Part shown: positions 26,444 through 34,412 of the stretch, piece by piece
How positions within the stretch are numbered: the stretch's first letter is position 1
Layout of the letters: the number at the start of each line of letters is the position of its first letter
Assembly (NCBI GenBank): GCA_002706885.1
Contig: PAKY01000011.1
Location: forward strand, 1-64,000
Length of the DNA: 64,000 nucleotides
Reading direction: 5' to 3'
Source: Phycisphaerae bacterium
Lineage (GTDB): Bacteria > Planctomycetota > Phycisphaerae > Phycisphaerales > UBA1924
Translations under genes and position numbers: made by a program
Notes under the pieces: model-generated
Databases searched by the model: none
Told to the model about the DNA's origin: nothing
The model's input: only the letters and a program-made list of their open reading frames with translations

Positions 26444-27052
26444 ATGGTTCGACTGACGAAGATCTATACCCGCGGCGGCGACGACGGCACGACCTCGCTC
26501 GGTGACGGCGCCCGCGTTTCCAAGACCAGTCCCCGAGTCGAGTGCTACGGCACGGTCGATGAGGCGAACGCCGCGATCGGCGTTGCTGCGGCGCACTGCG
26601 ACGGGACGGACGAGCGGTCCGTCGATATCGCGCGGATGCTGGTGGCGGTCCAAAACGACCTTTTTGATGTTGGCGCGGACCTTTGTGTGCCGGCAGAGGC
26701 TGCGGAGACGCCGGAATCGAGGCTCCGGGTCAGCGCGGCGCAGACCGAGCGGCTCGAGCGTGAGATGGACCGCATGAATGAGTCGCTCGAGCCGCTGACG
26801 AGCTTTGTGCTTCCGGGTGGGACTGTGCTCGCGGCCGCGCTACACCACGCCAGGACGGTGTCTCGACGAGGCGAGCGGCTCGCGGTTGCCCTGCTCTCGG
26901 CAGAGCCGGAAGCGACGAACCCGGAGGTCGTGAAGTACCTGAATCGTCTGAGCGACCTGCTCTTTGTCATGGCGCGGTACGCCAACGCGGCGGCAGGAGG
27001 TGATGTCCTCTGGACGCCCGGCAAGCATCGCGATGGCGAGGGATCGGGCTGA
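26444..27052 (+). CDS. Cob(I)alamin adenosyltransferase, PduO type
   Basis: A 202-residue helical protein with PduO-family signatures: KIYTRGGDDGTTSL (P-loop-like ATP site) at the N-terminus, YGTVDEANAAIG, and PGGTVLAAALHHARTVSRRGER. It transfers the adenosyl group of ATP to cob(I)alamin, making coenzyme B12 for enzymes such as methylmalonyl-CoA mutase. None of those enzymes is in the window, though a propionyl-/methylcrotonyl-type carboxyltransferase lies 22 kb away. The phosphatase gene starts 2 bp after its stop. Confidence 0.93.
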   Translation: MVRLTKIYTRGGDDGTTSLGDGARVSKTSPRVECYGTVDEANAAIGVAAAHCDGTDERSVDIARMLVAVQNDLFDVGADLCVPAEAAETPESRLRVSAAQTERLEREMDRMNESLEPLTSFVLPGGTVLAAALHHARTVSRRGERLAVALLSAEPEATNPEVVKYLNRLSDLLFVMARYANAAAGGDVLWTPGKHRDGEGSG

Positions 27053-27054
27053 GG

Positions 27055-28494
27055 ATGGGCAAGCAGCCAAAGAAGCCGACGCCCGGCGTTGAGACGGCCG
27101 AGGTGCACGCCGCGTTCGAAGAGGAGACTGGCCAGCTTCTGCGGCGGCGGATCCTCTTCGTCGTGGCGACCTGGGGCGTCTTCAGCCTGGTCGAGATAGC
27201 GTTCCGGGCCGTCCGCGAGTACGGCATCGTGGACTTCGGAGACGCCGATGACGCCAAGCGTTGGACGGGGCCTCAGCACGCCGCGTTCTGGGCGGCCATT
27301 GCCATCTGGATCGTCGGCTATGGCGCGATCGCGCTCGGCGTATCACCGCGGAAGGACGCGCCGCCGAGGCTGATGCGAGCCGCGAGCGAGGCGCTCGGTG
27401 TGCTGGACGGCGTCAAGACCGTGATCTGGATCATGGCGGGCGTGGTCAATCCGTGGGCAATCGCCGCGTTTCTGGTTCCGCATCTCTACATGTCGATCGT
27501 GTTTCCCTGGTCGCTCAAGCAGGCGTTGCGGGTCGGGGCCATCGTGATCGGCGCGGCAGGGGCGGTGATCCTGTACGAGCGAGGCTCGGAGACCGGGGTC
27601 AGGCTCTGGGTCGCGGCGATGCCGATCTTGATCGCGCCCGGGGCGATCATCTGCTGGCGTCGCCACACCCGACGCCTGGAGCGGTTCAGCTACAACTTCA
27701 TGAGCCGTCGGTACGGCGACCTGCGACAGGAACTCGCGTATGCGAGGTCCGTCCATGAAAGCCTGTTCCCGCAGCCGCACGCGACCGGGCCGGTGCGGTT
27801 CGCCTATCGCTACGAGCCGATGCGCCAGATCGGCGGCGACTTCCTTCACGTGGCGACGACGGGCGACCCCGACAACGGGAACTACTCGCTCTCACTCGTC
27901 CTGCTCGACGTGACGGGGCACGGCATCCCGGCGGCGTTGACCGTGAACAGGCTCCACGGCGAGATCGAGCTGAATTTCGCAGACAACCCGGGCATCGGCC
28001 CGGCGGATGTGCTCAAGCGGTTGAATCGGTACGTCAGTCTGACGCTCGCGCAGCACTCCCTGTTCGCCACGGCGTTGTGCGTGCGGATCGATCCGAATCG
28101 GGGGGTCATCGAGCACGCGAGCGCGGGACACCCACCGGCGTTCCTGATCGCGTCGGACGGGAGCGTCGAGGATCTCGGTCCGACCGGGATCGTGCTCGGG
28201 GCGAGCGACGACGAGGCGTTCATGCCGCGAGCGGAATCGAGGTCCTTCGGCCCGCACGATGCGCTCATCGCCTACACGGATGGCGTCACCGAGGCTCGGT
28301 CGATCGAGGGACGGATGCTCCGGATCGATGGGCTCCGAGCGATGGTGCAGGCTCAGGCAAAGTCGCCACCTGGCGGGCGGTCGCTCAAACTGCTTGAGCA
28401 GGTGGCGATCCACCGTGGGCACAAGCCGCCCGAGGACGACACGCTTCTGGTGGAGGTCTTCCGCGCGGGTGAGGTCAGTACTTCACGCCCTTGA
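27055..28494 (+). CDS. Membrane PP2C/SpoIIE-type serine phosphatase (RsbU-like)
   Basis: A 479-residue protein. Residues about 35-200 hold six or so transmembrane helices (ILFVVATWGVFSLVEIAF; AIWIVGYGAIALGV; GAIVIGAAGAVILY). Residues about 240-470 form a SpoIIE/PP2C domain: QIGGDFLHV, LLDVTGHGIPAAL, ASAGHPPAF, IAYTDGVTEAR and PEDDTLLV, covering the metal-binding Asp residues. Such proteins dephosphorylate anti-anti-sigma factors; no partner kinase or antagonist is nearby. The N-terminal sensor is unlike known sensor domains I recognise. Its end overlaps the convergent MazG-like gene by 20 bp. Confidence 0.88.
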   Translation: MGKQPKKPTPGVETAEVHAAFEEETGQLLRRRILFVVATWGVFSLVEIAFRAVREYGIVDFGDADDAKRWTGPQHAAFWAAIAIWIVGYGAIALGVSPRKDAPPRLMRAASEALGVLDGVKTVIWIMAGVVNPWAIAAFLVPHLYMSIVFPWSLKQALRVGAIVIGAAGAVILYERGSETGVRLWVAAMPILIAPGAIICWRRHTRRLERFSYNFMSRRYGDLRQELAYARSVHESLFPQPHATGPVRFAYRYEPMRQIGGDFLHVATTGDPDNGNYSLSLVLLDVTGHGIPAALTVNRLHGEIELNFADNPGIGPADVLKRLNRYVSLTLAQHSLFATALCVRIDPNRGVIEHASAGHPPAFLIASDGSVEDLGPTGIVLGASDDEAFMPRAESRSFGPHDALIAYTDGVTEARSIEGRMLRIDGLRAMVQAQAKSPPGGRSLKLLEQVAIHRGHKPPEDDTLLVEVFRAGEVSTSRP

Positions 28495-28801
28495 CGCGGT
28501 CGGGATCGACGTATTTCTGCAGGGCGTGGGTCAGGTCAACATCGTTGATGTTGGCAAGGGTGGTCAGCCAGGCGAAGACGTCGGCGAACTCTTCTTCGAG
28601 GTTGGCCTTCTCCTCGCCGTTCGCGGGCGGACCGCCGTGGGCCTCGCGGTTGTTGTTGTAGAGGGCGGTCGCGAGCTCCCCGAATTCCTCGGAGAGCAGG
28701 ACGAAGGTGGCGTGCGTGCCGCGGCTGTTGTCGGTGGCAAAGTAGCGATCGCGTATGAGCTGCTGGAACTCTGCGAACGAGATGTTCTTCGGTTCGGCCA
28801 T
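28475..28801 (-). CDS. MazG-like nucleotide pyrophosphohydrolase
   Basis: A 108-residue all-alpha protein with the MazG/NTP-PPase pattern: [18 protein letters not shown] (EExxE type), then [17 protein letters not shown] (ExxD). The acidic residues should bind Mg. These enzymes remove pyrophosphate from nucleotides and often act in house-cleaning. The ATG at 28801 is preceded by GAGAAAGG. It runs convergent with the phosphatase gene and divergent from rpsL. Confidence 0.85.
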   Translation of the reverse strand: MAEPKNISFAEFQQLIRDRYFATDNSRGTHATFVLLSEEFGELATALYNNNREAHGGPPANGEEKANLEEEFADVFAWLTTLANINDVDLTHALQKYVDPDRVKGVKY

Positions 28802-28830
28802 TGATTGGCCTTTCTCCGCGTCGAGTGCCT

Positions 28831-28858
28831 TTGACTGGCGCTCTGAGCGGGATAGAGT
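28831..28858 (+). promoter_or_regulatory. Candidate promoter for rpsL-rpsG
   Basis: TTGACT at 28831-28836 and TAGAGT at 28853-28858 are 16 bp apart, about 80 bp before the rpsL start and pointing toward it. They lie in the 139-bp gap between the MazG-like gene and rpsL. Confidence 0.5.
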
Positions 28859-28940
28859 TGGGGCCCGGCCGAACCAGCGGCTCGGGCGACTGATCCGTAT
28901 CAACGATAGACCCCGACCGAGCACCCTCGAGCGAGTTCCG

Positions 28941-29312
28941 ATGCCGACGATCAACCAGCTCATCCGCAAGCCGCGGCGCACGCCTGTGACCAAGTCCAAG
29001 GTTCGTGACCTCGAGAAGTGCCCGCAGCGACGCGGCGTGTGCCTGAGCGTCAAGACGACCACGCCCAAGAAGCCGAACTCCGCTCTCCGGAAGATCGCTC
29101 GCGTGCGTCTGAGCAATGGCAAGGAAGTGACCGCCTATATCGGTGGTGAGGGCCACAACCTCCAGGAGCACTCGATCGTGCTCGTTCGTGGCGGTCGTGT
29201 GCGAGACCTTCCCGGTGTGCGCTACCACATCGTCCGCGGCTCGCTCGACACGCTGGGCGTCGATGGCCGCAAGCAGGGCCGATCGAAGTACGGCGCCAAG
29301 AAGGGCAAGTAA
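28941..29312 (+). CDS. rpsL: 30S ribosomal protein S12
   Basis: A 123-residue protein identical in layout to bacterial S12: [12 protein letters not shown] start, the decoding-site segment [13 protein letters not shown] containing the classical streptomycin-target lysine, and the [11 protein letters not shown] region. It shapes the decoding centre of the small subunit. rpsG follows after 134 bp. The usual next genes fusA and tuf do not follow rpsG here. Confidence 0.98.
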   Translation: MPTINQLIRKPRRTPVTKSKVRDLEKCPQRRGVCLSVKTTTPKKPNSALRKIARVRLSNGKEVTAYIGGEGHNLQEHSIVLVRGGRVRDLPGVRYHIVRGSLDTLGVDGRKQGRSKYGAKKGK

Positions 29313-29446
29313 ACAAATTGCTGACCGGTGGCCGCTGCCTCCGGTCGTTTCTCGTTTGACGGGCAAGTAATCGCGGCGCCTTCAACGCGCCGTGATGAAC
29401 AGCGCCGGGACCGACACCGGCAGATGAGCCGAAAGGAAGCAGATAC

Positions 29447-29941
29447 ATGGCCGGTCGTATCACGATGAGCGAGGAGCAGCTCCGCCCCGATCCTCGCTAC
29501 AACGACATCGTTCTGAGCAAGTTCATCAACTGCGTTATGCACGACGGCAAGAAGAACGCGGCCCAGCGCTGCGTCTACGGCGCCCTTGACCTGATCGATG
29601 AGCGGCTCGCGAAGTCGGACGCCGAAGAGAAGCCTGAGAACGCGCTCCACGTCTTCCGCATCGCCATCGAGAACGTGATGCCGTACGTCGAGGTCCGCTC
29701 GAAGCGAATCGGCGGCGCCAACTACCAGGTGCCGATCCAGGTCAAGCCGAAGCGCCGCCAGTCGCTCGCGTTCCGATGGATCATCAGCGCTGCCCGCGGC
29801 GAGAAGGGCCGCCCGATGGCCCAGCGTCTCGCGGACGAGCTGATCGCCGCCGCGAAGAACGAGGGCAAGGCGATGGCCACCCGCGAGCAGACGCACCGCA
29901 TGGCCGAGGCGAACAAGGCGTTCAGCCACTTCGCCAAGTAA
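29447..29941 (+). CDS. rpsG: 30S ribosomal protein S7
   Basis: A 164-residue S7 protein, slightly longer than E. coli's mature form. It has the RPDPRYNDIVLSKFIN core, KRIGGANYQVPIQV, and a C-terminal HRMAEANKAFSHFAK. S7 starts assembly of the 30S head by binding 16S rRNA. AAAGGAAG lies a few bases before the ATG. A strong terminator follows, so the rpsL-rpsG unit ends here. Confidence 0.98.
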   Translation: MAGRITMSEEQLRPDPRYNDIVLSKFINCVMHDGKKNAAQRCVYGALDLIDERLAKSDAEEKPENALHVFRIAIENVMPYVEVRSKRIGGANYQVPIQVKPKRRQSLAFRWIISAARGEKGRPMAQRLADELIAAAKNEGKAMATREQTHRMAEANKAFSHFAK

Positions 29942-29974
29942 ACCGCGTCTCGCGACACGCGCCGAACTCACCAG

Positions 29975-30004
29975 ACCGCGGACCTTGTTGTCCGCGGTTT
30001 TTTC
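29975..30004 (+). terminator. Rho-independent terminator after rpsG
   Basis: ACCGCGGA (29975-29982) pairs with TCCGCGGT (29991-29998) around an 8-base loop, followed by TTTTTC. It lies 34 bp after the rpsG stop and faces the same way. Confidence 0.9.
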
Positions 30005-30078
30005 TTGCGCGGCCACGGTAGTTTGGAAAAAAGACGGTTCAGGCGCCCAGATATAGGGCATTCATCTCTCCCAAATGC

Positions 30079-30107
30079 TTGCCGATCGAGCGATTGTGCT
30101 CTACATT
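30079..30107 (+). promoter_or_regulatory. Candidate promoter of the PEP-CTERM-like protein gene
   Basis: TTGCCG at 30079-30084 and TACATT at 30102-30107 have a 17-bp spacer, in an AT-richer stretch between the rpsG terminator and the gene starting at 30161. Confidence 0.45.
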
Positions 30108-30160
30108 GCTGTAAGCCGTTTCATCTGCGCGAGAAACGAAGAAAGAGAGGGGTATTTCAA

Positions 30161-30916
30161 ATGGCTATCCGTGCCCTGTGCAGCGCCGCCGCGGCGGTGG
30201 CTGTCTCGTCCGGAACCGCCTTTGCCGCGGTCTCCTTTTCCAATGATCTGACCTCCGAGGCGGGCCTCTCGCCCAACCTCGAGGTGTCCGACACCGTCGA
30301 CGCCAACCGCGTCGTGACCTTCGACGGTCTCGGGGCCCACTTCGGCTCGGGCGCCGGCGGGAACGACGGGCGGAACTACATCCGGACGACCGACACCGAC
30401 TACGCGACCACCGATTTCGTCGCGGAGGTGACCGCTGACTTCACCTCGGGCGGTCGTGTGTTCATCGGTCTCGGTGGCGGCACCATCGGCGCGTTCGGCA
30501 CGCCCGACTGGGACAACACCGACAGCATCTGGCTCGAGATCGCCCCGGGCGGTCTCTCGAACTACTTCACGTTCAACGACGGCCCCGACGGCCCCCTGGG
30601 CGCGGGCCTCACCGCGACCGGGCAGCAGATCCGTCTCCGGATGACCTGGGACGCGAGCATGTCCGCGATCACGTTCGAGATCGACAACGACTACGCGGGC
30701 GGACCGTTCGCCGCTGACCTCTCGTCGGGCGCTCTGACCACGATCGGCGCCCGTGACCTCTCGACGCTGTTCACCGGCGCCGAGCCGTCGTCGATCTTCT
30801 TCGGCAACGGCGACGGTCTGACGCTTCGCGACGCCGTCGTGACGGTGGTCCCGGCGCCCGCGGGAGCAGGCCTGCTCGCGATGGGTGGCCTCGTCGCGAT
30901 CCGCCGCCGGCGGTAA
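30161..30916 (+). CDS. Secreted protein with PEP-CTERM-type sorting tail
   Basis: A 251-residue protein with a signal peptide (about residues 1-23, ending TAFAA). The middle part is rich in Gly/Asp/Thr and looks like a beta-sandwich of the kind common among PEP-CTERM proteins. The C-terminus has VPAPAGAGLLAMGGLVAIRRRR: a Pro-Ala-Pro motif, a hydrophobic helix and an arginine cluster, the layout of exosortase sorting signals in Phycisphaerales. It is therefore predicted to be processed and released to the surface or matrix. GAGAGGGG lies upstream of the ATG. It is monocistronic, between two terminators. Ligand unknown. Confidence 0.88.
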   Translation: MAIRALCSAAAAVAVSSGTAFAAVSFSNDLTSEAGLSPNLEVSDTVDANRVVTFDGLGAHFGSGAGGNDGRNYIRTTDTDYATTDFVAEVTADFTSGGRVFIGLGGGTIGAFGTPDWDNTDSIWLEIAPGGLSNYFTFNDGPDGPLGAGLTATGQQIRLRMTWDASMSAITFEIDNDYAGGPFAADLSSGALTTIGARDLSTLFTGAEPSSIFFGNGDGLTLRDAVVTVVPAPAGAGLLAMGGLVAIRRRR

Positions 30917-30951
30917 GCTCGCCCTCAATCCAATCTGGATCTCTCCATCAG

Positions 30952-30977
30952 ACCGCGGGGTTCGCCCCGCGGTTTTT
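30952..30977 (+). terminator. Rho-independent terminator
   Basis: ACCGCGGGG (30952-30960) pairs perfectly with CCCCGCGGT (30965-30973) around loop TTCG, followed by TTTT. It lies 36 bp past the stop of the PEP-CTERM-like gene. Confidence 0.9.
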
Positions 30978-31050
30978 CGTGCGCCGGGTGAACGAGCCAA
31001 AGCGGGGCGTCGTATCGGTCGACGTTCCGATCCTCAGCGGGAGACCGATC

Positions 31051-32130
31051 ATGGAGAACGACGCGCCGTCGCCGCCGCGCGAACGCTCTGGGCCCGCCCT
31101 TAGGTTGGCGAGATGGCTCCTCCGCCTCGCGTCGTACGGGGCGCTGATGACGATCGTCTGTGCCCTCGCCTGGGCGTGGCTCGTTCCGTCGATCGACAAC
31201 GACATTCTCGCCCTCGGCGCGTTCGCGAGCATCGTGATCACGGCCTACGCGGCCCACGGCGGGCTGCTTGCGCTTGGTTTGGCGGTGATCGCGTTGCTGG
31301 CGTGCATGCGCGTGACCACCTGTGTCGCGCTGATCGCGGCGATCCTCGCGTTGTGGCCTTCATTCATCCCGATGGCGCGGTCGCTGACCGATCCGCGGGC
31401 GCGGGACGACACCGATCTCGTCGTCTACAGCGCGAACCTGCTCTATGGGCGGTCCGACATCGAGACGCTCGCCGAGCACATCGCCGACGTCGACCCCGAC
31501 GTCATCGTGTTCCAGGAGGTGACGGACGCGATGGCCGAGGACATCGAGCGGCTGTTCGCCGATGACTACCCCAGCCGCTGGGCGGCCCCCCGCCCGGACG
31601 CGTTTGGGCAGGCGGTGCTCACACGCCTCCCGGTCGTCGGCGCCCCCGTCCTGACCCCCCGCACGGAGGCGCGGCCGCCGAGCGGGTGGGTTCCGCAGAT
31701 CATGTTCGATGTGCTGTGGGACGGGCGGCGCGTCCACGTGCTTGATGTTCACACCCTCCCGCCCTCGGGCCGCTCGCTCATCATCGATCAGGACGCGATG
31801 AGCGCCGCCATGTCCGAACTGCTCGCCGAGAGCGACGCCGACCTGACGATCTTCGCGGGCGACTTCAACAGCGACGAACGCGGCCGCCCCGTCCACCGCC
31901 TCCTCCGCGCGGGCATGCGCAGCGTCTGGCGGAAAGCGGGCCGCGGCGTCGGCGGGACGTGGCAGAGCCCGGGTCCGATGTCGCTCCTCCCCGGGCCGCG
32001 CATCGACCAGATCCTCTACACGGGCGACGACGCGTCGTGCATCGAGACCGGCCGCGGTCCGTTCTGCGGGTCGGATCACCGGGGGGTGTGGGCGAGGTTC
32101 GCTGTATCTGACGAAGCCGACCGCCCGTAG
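31051..32130 (+). CDS. Membrane-anchored endonuclease/exonuclease/phosphatase (EEP) family protein
   Basis: A 359-residue protein. Three hydrophobic helices occupy residues about 28-115. The EEP domain follows: VYSANLLYG (Asn ligand), VIVFQEVTD (metal-binding Glu), LDVHTLPP (general His region), FAGDFNSDER (Asp/Asn) and GSDHRGVWA (catalytic His). This is the layout of the secreted or membrane EEP proteins often annotated as YafD-like. The substrate could be a phosphodiester in nucleic acid, lipid or inositol phosphate; it cannot be told here. GGGAG lies upstream of the ATG at 31051. Confidence 0.88.
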   Translation: MENDAPSPPRERSGPALRLARWLLRLASYGALMTIVCALAWAWLVPSIDNDILALGAFASIVITAYAAHGGLLALGLAVIALLACMRVTTCVALIAAILALWPSFIPMARSLTDPRARDDTDLVVYSANLLYGRSDIETLAEHIADVDPDVIVFQEVTDAMAEDIERLFADDYPSRWAAPRPDAFGQAVLTRLPVVGAPVLTPRTEARPPSGWVPQIMFDVLWDGRRVHVLDVHTLPPSGRSLIIDQDAMSAAMSELLAESDADLTIFAGDFNSDERGRPVHRLLRAGMRSVWRKAGRGVGGTWQSPGPMSLLPGPRIDQILYTGDDASCIETGRGPFCGSDHRGVWARFAVSDEADRP

Positions 32131-32140
32131 AACGCGATGT

Positions 32141-32554
32141 ATGTCCTTCGGTGACTTTCTCGACGACGTTGACTACTTCATACAGCAGACGGTCGGGTTC
32201 ATCTTCGGTGCGGTGTTGACGCTTGGTGTCCTCGGCGTCCTATTCCTCGCCGCTGGCGTCTTGTGGGTTATGGCGGCCGTGTTCTTTGTCCTCGGTGGTT
32301 TGATCTGCGTGTCGAACGCGTGGTGGGGGGCGCGCCACCTCCCATGCATCAACAGCGGTCGGCCGGGTGCGACTGCCAACATTGGATCGCCGCTCCCAAT
32401 CGTCGGTTCGACGCTCGTGCTTCTCTCCCTCGGCTTTGGCTGGCGTTCCTGGCTCTGGGTTGCCTTCGCCACCGTTCTGTTGCTCGTCGACACAGGCGGC
32501 CCGGTCTGGTTCGTCTACGCGATGGTGCGTGGTCGGCTTAGCGGGGCGACCTAG
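32141..32554 (+). CDS. Small multi-pass membrane protein, unknown
   Basis: A 137-residue protein with about four hydrophobic helices (TVGFIFGAVLTLGVLGVLFL; WVMAAVFFVLGGLICV; PIVGSTLVLLSLGF; WLWVAFATVLLLVD). It starts 10 bp after the EEP gene stop on the same strand, so they are likely co-transcribed. No family recognised. Its third-position GC content is lower than that of its neighbours and it uses more ordinary codons. Confidence 0.65.
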   Translation: MSFGDFLDDVDYFIQQTVGFIFGAVLTLGVLGVLFLAAGVLWVMAAVFFVLGGLICVSNAWWGARHLPCINSGRPGATANIGSPLPIVGSTLVLLSLGFGWRSWLWVAFATVLLLVDTGGPVWFVYAMVRGRLSGAT

Positions 32555-32560
32555 CCTCAA

Positions 32561-32580
32561 CCGAGGGCTCGCGCCCTCGG
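32561..32580. terminator. Hairpin after the small membrane protein gene
   Basis: CCGAGGGC (32561-32568) and GCCCTCGG (32573-32580) form a perfect 8-bp stem with a 4-base loop, 6 bp after the stop at 32554. No U-tract follows, so termination strength is unclear. Confidence 0.45.
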
Positions 32581-32615
32581 CTCGTGGTGTCCGGCGACGC
32601 CTCGTACCATCCCCC

Positions 32616-33713
32616 GTGACCACCTCCCGCTACCACCGCCAGACCCTCCTCCCCGACTGGGGCGACGAAGGCCAGGCGCGGCTCGGGGCGTCGCGGGCGG
32701 TGGTCGTGGGTGTCGGGGCGCTCGGGTGCGTTATCGCCGAGCACTTGGCTCGGGCGGGGGTGGGGCGGCTCACGCTCGTTGACCGCGACGTCGTCGAACG
32801 CACCAACCTCCAACGTCAGACGCTGTTCACCGAGGCCGACGCCGACGAAGCGACGCCCAAGGCCGAGGCCGCGCGCCGCCGGCTGGGCGAGGTGAACTCG
32901 GAGGTCGGCGTCGAGGCCGTGGTCGCGGACTTCCGAGGGCGGAACGCGGAGCGGCTCGTGGGCGCCGGGAGCCGGGCATCGGGCCCCGGATCGGTACTGC
33001 CAGACCAGCCCCCGGTCCCCGGCTCCCGATGCCTGATCATCGACGGTACCGACAACTTCGAGACCCGCTTCGTCCTCAATGACCTCGCCGTCAAGCACGG
33101 GCTGCCGTACGTCTACGGGGGCGCGGTGGGGACGCGAGGGATGGTGATGGTCGTCGATCCGCGGGACGAGTGGCGGCCGTGTCTGCGGTGCCTGTTCCGC
33201 GACGTGCCGCCGCCGGGTTCGCAGCCGACGTGCGACACCGCGGGCGTGCTGGCGCCCGCGGTGGGGGTGATCGGCTCGATGCAGGCCGCGGAGGCGATCA
33301 AGCTGATGCTCGGGGCGGGCGAGAGCGTGTCGCGCGAGCTGGTCGAGATCGACCTGTGGGTAAACACGCACCGACGCGTGCCGCTCGACGGCGCCCGCGA
33401 CCCGGCGTGCCCATGCTGCGCCGAGCGACGGTTCGAGTTCCTCGATGGCGACCGCGGCGGGGGGCAGGTCTCCCTGTGCGGGCGGGACGCGGTGCAGGTC
33501 TCGCCGGGGGAGGGGGGACGCGTCGACCTGCCGGCCCTTGCGCAGCGGCTGGCGGCGCACGGGTCGTTCAACGCCAATCGATTCCTTGTCCGAGGAACGC
33601 TTGAGGAGTCCGCGCTGTCGCTCACCGTCTTCGCCGACGGACGGGCGATCGTGAACGGCACGGACGACCCGGCGCGGGCGCGGGCGATCTACGCGCGGTA
33701 CGTCGGGGCGTAG
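32616..33713 (+). CDS. ThiF/MoeB/HesA-family adenylyltransferase (E1-like)
   Basis: A 365-residue protein of the E1-like superfamily. GVGALGCVIAEHLARAGVG is the nucleotide-binding loop, LTLVDRDVVERTNLQRQ and IIDGTDNFETRFVLND are the family signatures, CLRCLF and CPCC are the zinc-binding cysteine pairs, and CDTAGVLAPAVGVIGSMQAAEAIKLML is the catalytic and dimer segment. Such enzymes adenylate the C-terminus of a ubiquitin-like sulfur carrier (MoaD or ThiS). The C-terminal 85 residues are a rhodanese-like or MoaD-interaction tail of low conservation. Start GTG at 32616. Residues about 118-138 are an extra segment encoded by a DNA hairpin. No sulfur-carrier gene is nearby. Confidence 0.9.
   Translation: MTTSRYHRQTLLPDWGDEGQARLGASRAVVVGVGALGCVIAEHLARAGVGRLTLVDRDVVERTNLQRQTLFTEADADEATPKAEAARRRLGEVNSEVGVEAVVADFRGRNAERLVGAGSRASGPGSVLPDQPPVPGSRCLIIDGTDNFETRFVLNDLAVKHGLPYVYGGAVGTRGMVMVVDPRDEWRPCLRCLFRDVPPPGSQPTCDTAGVLAPAVGVIGSMQAAEAIKLMLGAGESVSRELVEIDLWVNTHRRVPLDGARDPACPCCAERRFEFLDGDRGGGQVSLCGRDAVQVSPGEGGRVDLPALAQRLAAHGSFNANRFLVRGTLEESALSLTVFADGRAIVNGTDDPARARAIYARYVGA
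32966..33028. repeat. In-frame GC-rich palindromic element inside the ThiF-like gene
   Basis: CGGGAGCCGGG (32966-32976) and its perfect inverse (33018-33028) flank a GC-rich core. The left arm reads as 7-bp words (GGGAGCC, GGGCATC, GGGCCCC, GGATCGG), and the right arm shows similar words on the other strand. It encodes about 20 Gly/Ser/Pro-rich residues between AERLVGAG and LIIDGTDNF, where ThiF and MoeB proteins have no such insert. Confidence 0.7.
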
Positions 33714-33759
33714 ACTCGTTCGCGGTTTGGTTCACCAACAGACGAGAGGAGCGACGACG

Positions 33760-34296
33760 ATGTCGACCACCACGATCGGCCCCGGCAAGTTCATTGTCAC
33801 CCCGGCCCAGCGCGCCCTCGGGTACGGCGAGAAGCTCGCGTCCGACATCGACCCCGCCATCTTCGGCGCCCTGCCCGTGATCGACGGCCAGCCCGTGAAG
33901 GCGAGCTCGCCCGCGTTCATCTACGGCCATCTCGCGCTGTATCCCGCGAAGATCCTCGAGCTGATGAGCGTGGACAACAACGCGGCAAAGGCGCCCGCCG
34001 GGTGGGAAGAGCTCTTCAGCGCGGGCGTCGAGTGCTCGAACGATCCTGACGGGTCGAAGTACCCCGCGAAGGACGAGATCGTGGACCACCTCGTGAAGTC
34101 GACGAAGCTCGTGTTCGAAGCGGTCGAGGCGGCCGACGCCGAGGACTTCGGCAGAGAGACGCCGATCGAGCGTTACCGCCAGTTCATGCCGACCGTTGGC
34201 GATGTCGTCAACTTCATGCTCAACGACCACACCATGATGCACTTCGGCCAGGTCAGCTTCTGGCGGCGGTGCATGGGCATGGGGCCGGCCATGTGA
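33760..34296 (+). CDS. DinB-like (four-helix, metal-dependent) protein
   Basis: A 178-residue protein. The conserved histidines of the DinB/YfiT superfamily appear as FIYGHLALYP and MLNDHTMMHFGQVSFWRR (HxxxxH near the C-terminus). The superfamily includes thiol-dependent transferases and stress proteins; the substrate is unknown. GAGAGGAG is upstream of the ATG at 33760. It is convergent with the beta-helix protein gene; between them lies a GC-rich hairpin. Confidence 0.75.
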   Translation: MSTTTIGPGKFIVTPAQRALGYGEKLASDIDPAIFGALPVIDGQPVKASSPAFIYGHLALYPAKILELMSVDNNAAKAPAGWEELFSAGVECSNDPDGSKYPAKDEIVDHLVKSTKLVFEAVEAADAEDFGRETPIERYRQFMPTVGDVVNFMLNDHTMMHFGQVSFWRRCMGMGPAM

Positions 34297-34357
34297 AACG
34301 GCGGTCGATCGGCTCGCGCCAGACCGACCGCCGCCACGATAGGAGGGGCTTTCGCGC

Positions 34358-34400
34358 CGTCCGACCGGCCGCCCCCGGGGGTGGGCGGACCGGCCGTCCG
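34358..34400. terminator. GC-rich inverted repeat between convergent genes
   Basis: Segments around 34358-34373 and 34383-34400 (CCGACCGGCCGCCC and GGGCGGACCGGCCG) can pair imperfectly around a CCGGGG core, midway between the stops of the DinB-like gene and the gene at 34413. It may terminate both transcripts. No strong U-tract is present. Confidence 0.4.
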
Positions 34401-34412
34401 ACGCTTGAGTCG

